Origin: Rebecca billardiae RCC1528
Taxonomy: Eukaryota > Haptophyta
DNA: 64,000 bases
Reading direction: 5' to 3'
NCBI GenBank assembly: GCA_965240325.2
Contig: OZ251233.1
Location: forward strand, 806,001 to 870,000
In this document: positions 61,397-64,000 of the stretch, in pieces
Layout of the letters: each line of letters starts with the position of its first letter
Position numbering within the stretch: the stretch's first letter is position 1
Made by a program: the position numbers and the translations under genes
Notes under the pieces: generated by a model
Seen by the model: only the letters and a program-made list of their open reading frames with translations
The model's database searches: none
Told to the model about the DNA's origin: nothing

Positions 61397-64000
61397 CTAC
61401 GGCGGCGGCACGGCGCCAGTGCGGATGGGCAGCTCGGTCGTGCGCCGCCTGACAAGCGAGCTGCGCGCCACGTGGAGAGGCGGGAGCGGCGCGTCCGGCT
61501 CGACCGGCTGCGACCCGACGAGCGAGTGCCACGACGGGCTCGGCGGGCGCCGAGCCGCGCCGTCGTCGGTGGGCGAGTGGAAGGCGTCGAGGGGCGGAGT
61601 CCACGGGCGGTGCTCGGCCGCGCCCGGGCTCCGCGCGCGCTCGTGCGCGTGGCTCGCGGCGCGCGCCATCTCGCCGGTGGCCCCAAGCGTGGAGGCGCGC
61701 GTGAGCGCGCGGTGCGGGGGGCCGCGCGCGAAGCCGCCGTCCGGCGGCTGCGCAGCCGTGCGTCCGCGCAGGGCAAAGTCAGCCGGCAGCTCAACCAGCT
61801 CCGGATTGGCCTGCTGGTGGAGCGAAGCGAGGCCTGCGGAGCGCATCCGCGCCGCCGGCGTGCGCGTGCGCGCTGGCGGCGAGAGCGGCGGCGCGACGCG
61901 CGCGCCACGATGCGCGGATGCGGCTGGCGGCGGCGAGAGCGGCGGCGCGGCGCGCGCGCAACGGTGCGCGGATGCGGCTGGCGGCGGCGAGCGCGGCGGC
62001 GAGGCGCGCGCGCTGAAGCTGGCGGCGCCCTGCAGCTGCCGATCGTCCGCAGCCGCGCCGCTTGTCCGTGGCCGCTGAGGCGCGGCCTGGGGTGTCCCTG
62101 GGGCGTGCGCATCGGCCGAGGGCTGGCGGGGGAGCGGCGGCTCCCGCGAGGCGTGCGGGTGCGCCGCCGCCGCATCGCGCGTGTCGCCGCCAGCGGCGGC
62201 GTGCGCGGGCTCGTACGCGTCGGCGACGTGCGCCCACACGGCCGACCCCGCGGGAGCAGAGCGGCGCGCGACGCGCGCCGAGGAGCCAGCCGCGTGCGTC
62301 ACGCGCGCAGACTCGTCGCGGTCGAGCGAGGGGGAGGAGGCCCTGTGCCACTTCGCGGCCGCGCGCCGTGCGGCGGCGTCGATGGCCGCGTCCGCGTCCT
62401 CGTCGGCGAGCGCGCCACCGCCCGTGCCGGCAGCGAACGCCACCGAGACGGTGCTCGGCCGCGGCGGAGGGGCGTCCGCGCACGAGCTCGGCGCGTCCGC
62501 GCCCGCCGTCAGCGAGCGGAGCCGGTCGGCCGCGCCGCCCGCGAAGCGGTTGACGCAGCCGGCGGTGCCGGGCGGCGAGAGGCCCGGACGCCTGGCCGCG
62601 CCGCCGAAGCCAGGCGACGGCGACGGCTCGCGCGGTGGCGCGGCGCCGCCGCCGCCGCGGCCGAAGCTGCTGCCGCCGACGTCGGCGCCATGGTCGCTCA
62701 GGCGGGCGGGCCGCGGAGGCAGCGCGCGAGCGGCGCGCATGCTGCCTCCACCGTGGTCGCTCAGACGGCCCGGCCGAGCCGCGATCGGCGAGACCGACAC
62801 GCACGCCGCGGGCGAGGGCGGGCGCGCCGCGCGCCCCGCCGCGCCGCCGCCCGCGCTCGATGCGACCGAGAAGGACGCCGCGTGCTCGTGCGCGTGCGCG
62901 GGCGGGCGCGTGCCCGGGCGCCTTGGAGGCGTGCGCTGCCGCGCCGCGCCCGCCGATGCGTGCGCGGCAGGGCCGCTCGCGCGCTGCGGGCCGAAGCTCG
63001 CCGAGCGAGCGTCCTCGCCGCCCGCGTGCCGCCCGCCGCCGGGCGGCATCGTCACGCGCCGGGGCCTCAACGAGCTGCCCTGCGAGCCCCGCGCCTGGCT
63101 GCTGCGCCTCGCCTCTCGGCGGCGCGGGCGGAGCGAGCGCGCCGCGCGCGCCGACAGCGCGCCCGCGTCCGCGCCCAGCTGGAGCAGCACGACGTGGAGC
63201 TCGGCGCCGTGCTCGCCCTCGGCCGCGGCAGCGCTGCCTCCCGGCGAGGCGCCCGGCCCCTCCGGCGCCGCCGCCGCGCGCGCCTCGTGCGCCACGTGCG
63301 CCTCGTGCACAATCGCCTCGAGCAGCGCGTCGGCGCCCGAGGCGATCACGTCGCTCGTCTCGTCCGCGCCGCGCTCGAGCGCGGCCGAGAGGGCCGCCGT
63401 GAGAAGCTCGACCTGTGCGTTGGCGTCCGCGGCTCCGCCGCCACCGCCGCCACCGCCGGCGCCGCCGGCGCCCGGCGGCGCGCGCGGCTCCGCGGCGGGC
63501 GCGTGCGCCGGCTCGTCCGCGCCGCCCCCCGCGTCGTGCCGCCGCAGGTAGCCGCGCACGCCGGCGATCAACTTTGCGAGGTCAGACTCCGCCTCCGCTG
63601 CCCACTCACGAACCTCGCGCTCGTGCGCGTGCGCATCGTCGCGCGCGCCGCTCTTGGGCGCATCGGGCGGGCGGAGCCACAGCAGCGGCATCTCGTCGTC
63701 AGAGGAAGACGACGCGCCCGTGCTCGCGTCGTCCGCGGCCGGGGCCTCGGCGGCCGGCGCGCCCGGCGCGCCGATGCCGAGTCTATCGAGGGCCGCGCGG
63801 ATATCCGATGCGATCGAACTGCTGCGAGAACGCGCCGTCGCCGCGCCGCGCGGCGAGACGAGGCCGGTGCCTCGCGGCGACGCGGGGCCGAGGGCGCGCG
63901 GCGACGGGAGCGGCGAGGGCGTGCGCAGGCCCGAGCCGACGCCCGCCAACGGCAGTTGCAGCGACGTGACGCGGCCGTCGCCGAGCGCGCCCTCGCCCTC
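61397..64000 (-). CDS. Large low-complexity protein, paralogue of 21462-25385 (partial)
   Basis: The frame is open to the right edge of the window, so the N-terminus is missing; at least 868 codons are visible. Blocks shared with the protein at 21462-25385, in the same order, are HEREVREWAAEAESDLAKLI, LTAALSAALERGADE, ADALLEAIVHEAH, LGADAGALSARAARSL and, near the C-terminus, RMRSAGLASL followed by ADFALRGRT. Between them is Ala/Arg/Pro-rich disordered sequence with short repeats, such as three copies of SPPPAASAHR-like units encoded at about 61870-62000. The conserved N-terminal helical domain of its relative would lie outside the window. Function unknown; family membership is clear from the co-linear blocks. 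Confidence 0.7.
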   Translation of the reverse strand, partial: EGEGALGDGRVTSLQLPLAGVGSGLRTPSPLPSPRALGPASPRGTGLVSPRGAATARSRSSSIASDIRAALDRLGIGAPGAPAAEAPAADDASTGASSSSDDEMPLLWLRPPDAPKSGARDDAHAHEREVREWAAEAESDLAKLIAGVRGYLRRHDAGGGADEPAHAPAAEPRAPPGAGGAGGGGGGGGAADANAQVELLTAALSAALERGADETSDVIASGADALLEAIVHEAHVAHEARAAAAPEGPGASPGGSAAAAEGEHGAELHVVLLQLGADAGALSARAARSLRPRRREARRSSQARGSQGSSLRPRRVTMPPGGGRHAGGEDARSASFGPQRASGPAAHASAGAARQRTPPRRPGTRPPAHAHEHAASFSVASSAGGGAAGRAARPPSPAACVSVSPIAARPGRLSDHGGGSMRAARALPPRPARLSDHGADVGGSSFGRGGGGAAPPREPSPSPGFGGAARRPGLSPPGTAGCVNRFAGGAADRLRSLTAGADAPSSCADAPPPRPSTVSVAFAAGTGGGALADEDADAAIDAAARRAAAKWHRASSPSLDRDESARVTHAAGSSARVARRSAPAGSAVWAHVADAYEPAHAAAGGDTRDAAAAHPHASREPPLPRQPSADAHAPGTPQAAPQRPRTSGAAADDRQLQGAASFSARASPPRSPPPAASAHRCARAAPPLSPPPAASAHRGARVAPPLSPPARTRTPAARMRSAGLASLHQQANPELVELPADFALRGRTAAQPPDGGFARGPPHRALTRASTLGATGEMARAASHAHERARSPGAAEHRPWTPPLDAFHSPTDDGAARRPPSPSWHSLVGSQPVEPDAPLPPLHVARSSLVRRRTTELPIRTGAVPPP

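Noticed and set aside
1-64000. CRISPR arrays, rRNA genes, bacterial promoters or terminators
   Set aside because: No regular spacer-repeat pattern, rRNA-like sequence or operon-like gene spacing was seen; the introns show the DNA is eukaryotic.

Overview
This window is a very GC-rich piece of eukaryotic nuclear DNA. Three things say so: genes with short GT-AG introns (roughly 100-160 bases), purely eukaryotic gene families (LC8 dynein light chain, VPS13, V-ATPase subunit a, PDK-type mitochondrial kinase, cyclins), and a Helitron-class transposon. An LC8 gene, a receiver-like domain, a hevein-type chitin-binding protein, extreme GC bias and Ala/Gly/Arg-rich low-complexity proteins together suggest a unicellular alga, most likely haptophyte-like. 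That placement is inference; no marker gene here fixes it. There is no rRNA, convincing tRNA, CRISPR or bacterial operon structure.

Layout. 1-3.6 kb: V-ATPase subunit a (minus, cut by the window edge), divergent from a three-exon LC8 gene (plus), then a SAM methyltransferase (plus). 4.0-4.55 kb: a small element with 26-bp terminal inverted repeats. 5.0-5.3 kb: a short possible membrane-protein exon (minus). 5.4-14.8 kb: a 9.3-kb Helitron-like transposon (minus) carrying one 2,710-residue ORF that joins a Ulp1-like domain, a DUF6570/Helitron-like region, a HUH/Y2 Rep nuclease and a Pif1-type helicase. 16.2-19.4 kb: two cyclin genes facing each other; the first is fused to a degenerate response-regulator receiver domain. 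19.8-21.3 kb: a near-perfect 1.5-kb palindrome. 21.5-25.4 kb: a 1,307-residue low-complexity protein with a conserved N-terminal domain. 27-29.6 kb: two small genes. 29.95-31.45 kb: a shortened, frameshifted second copy of the Helitron, in the opposite orientation. 31.5-37.0 kb: gene-poor DNA with direct and tandem duplications. 37.1-43.4 kb: a disordered protein and a zinc-knuckle protein sharing a divergent promoter, then non-coding DNA. 43.4-45.6 kb: an EF-hand protein. 45.8-56.3 kb: a single 10.5-kb ORF for a VPS13 lipid-transfer protein. 56.6-57.8 kb: a PDK/BCKDK-type kinase. 58.4-60.3 kb: a 2OG-Fe(II) oxygenase and a chitin-binding membrane protein, divergent. 61.4-64 kb: a paralogue of the 21.5-25.4 kb protein, running off the window.

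The genes form no single pathway. They are mostly housekeeping and cell-biology genes (organelle acidification, flagellar/dynein transport, membrane-contact lipid transfer, mitochondrial kinase control, cell-cycle control) separated by islands of mobile and duplicated DNA. The most notable items are the Ulp1-Rep-helicase transposon with its internally deleted partner, which together define the element's ends; the receiver-cyclin fusion; the large palindrome; the cassette-like tandem duplication with exchanged middles; and a three-member family of related low-complexity proteins within one 64-kb stretch.
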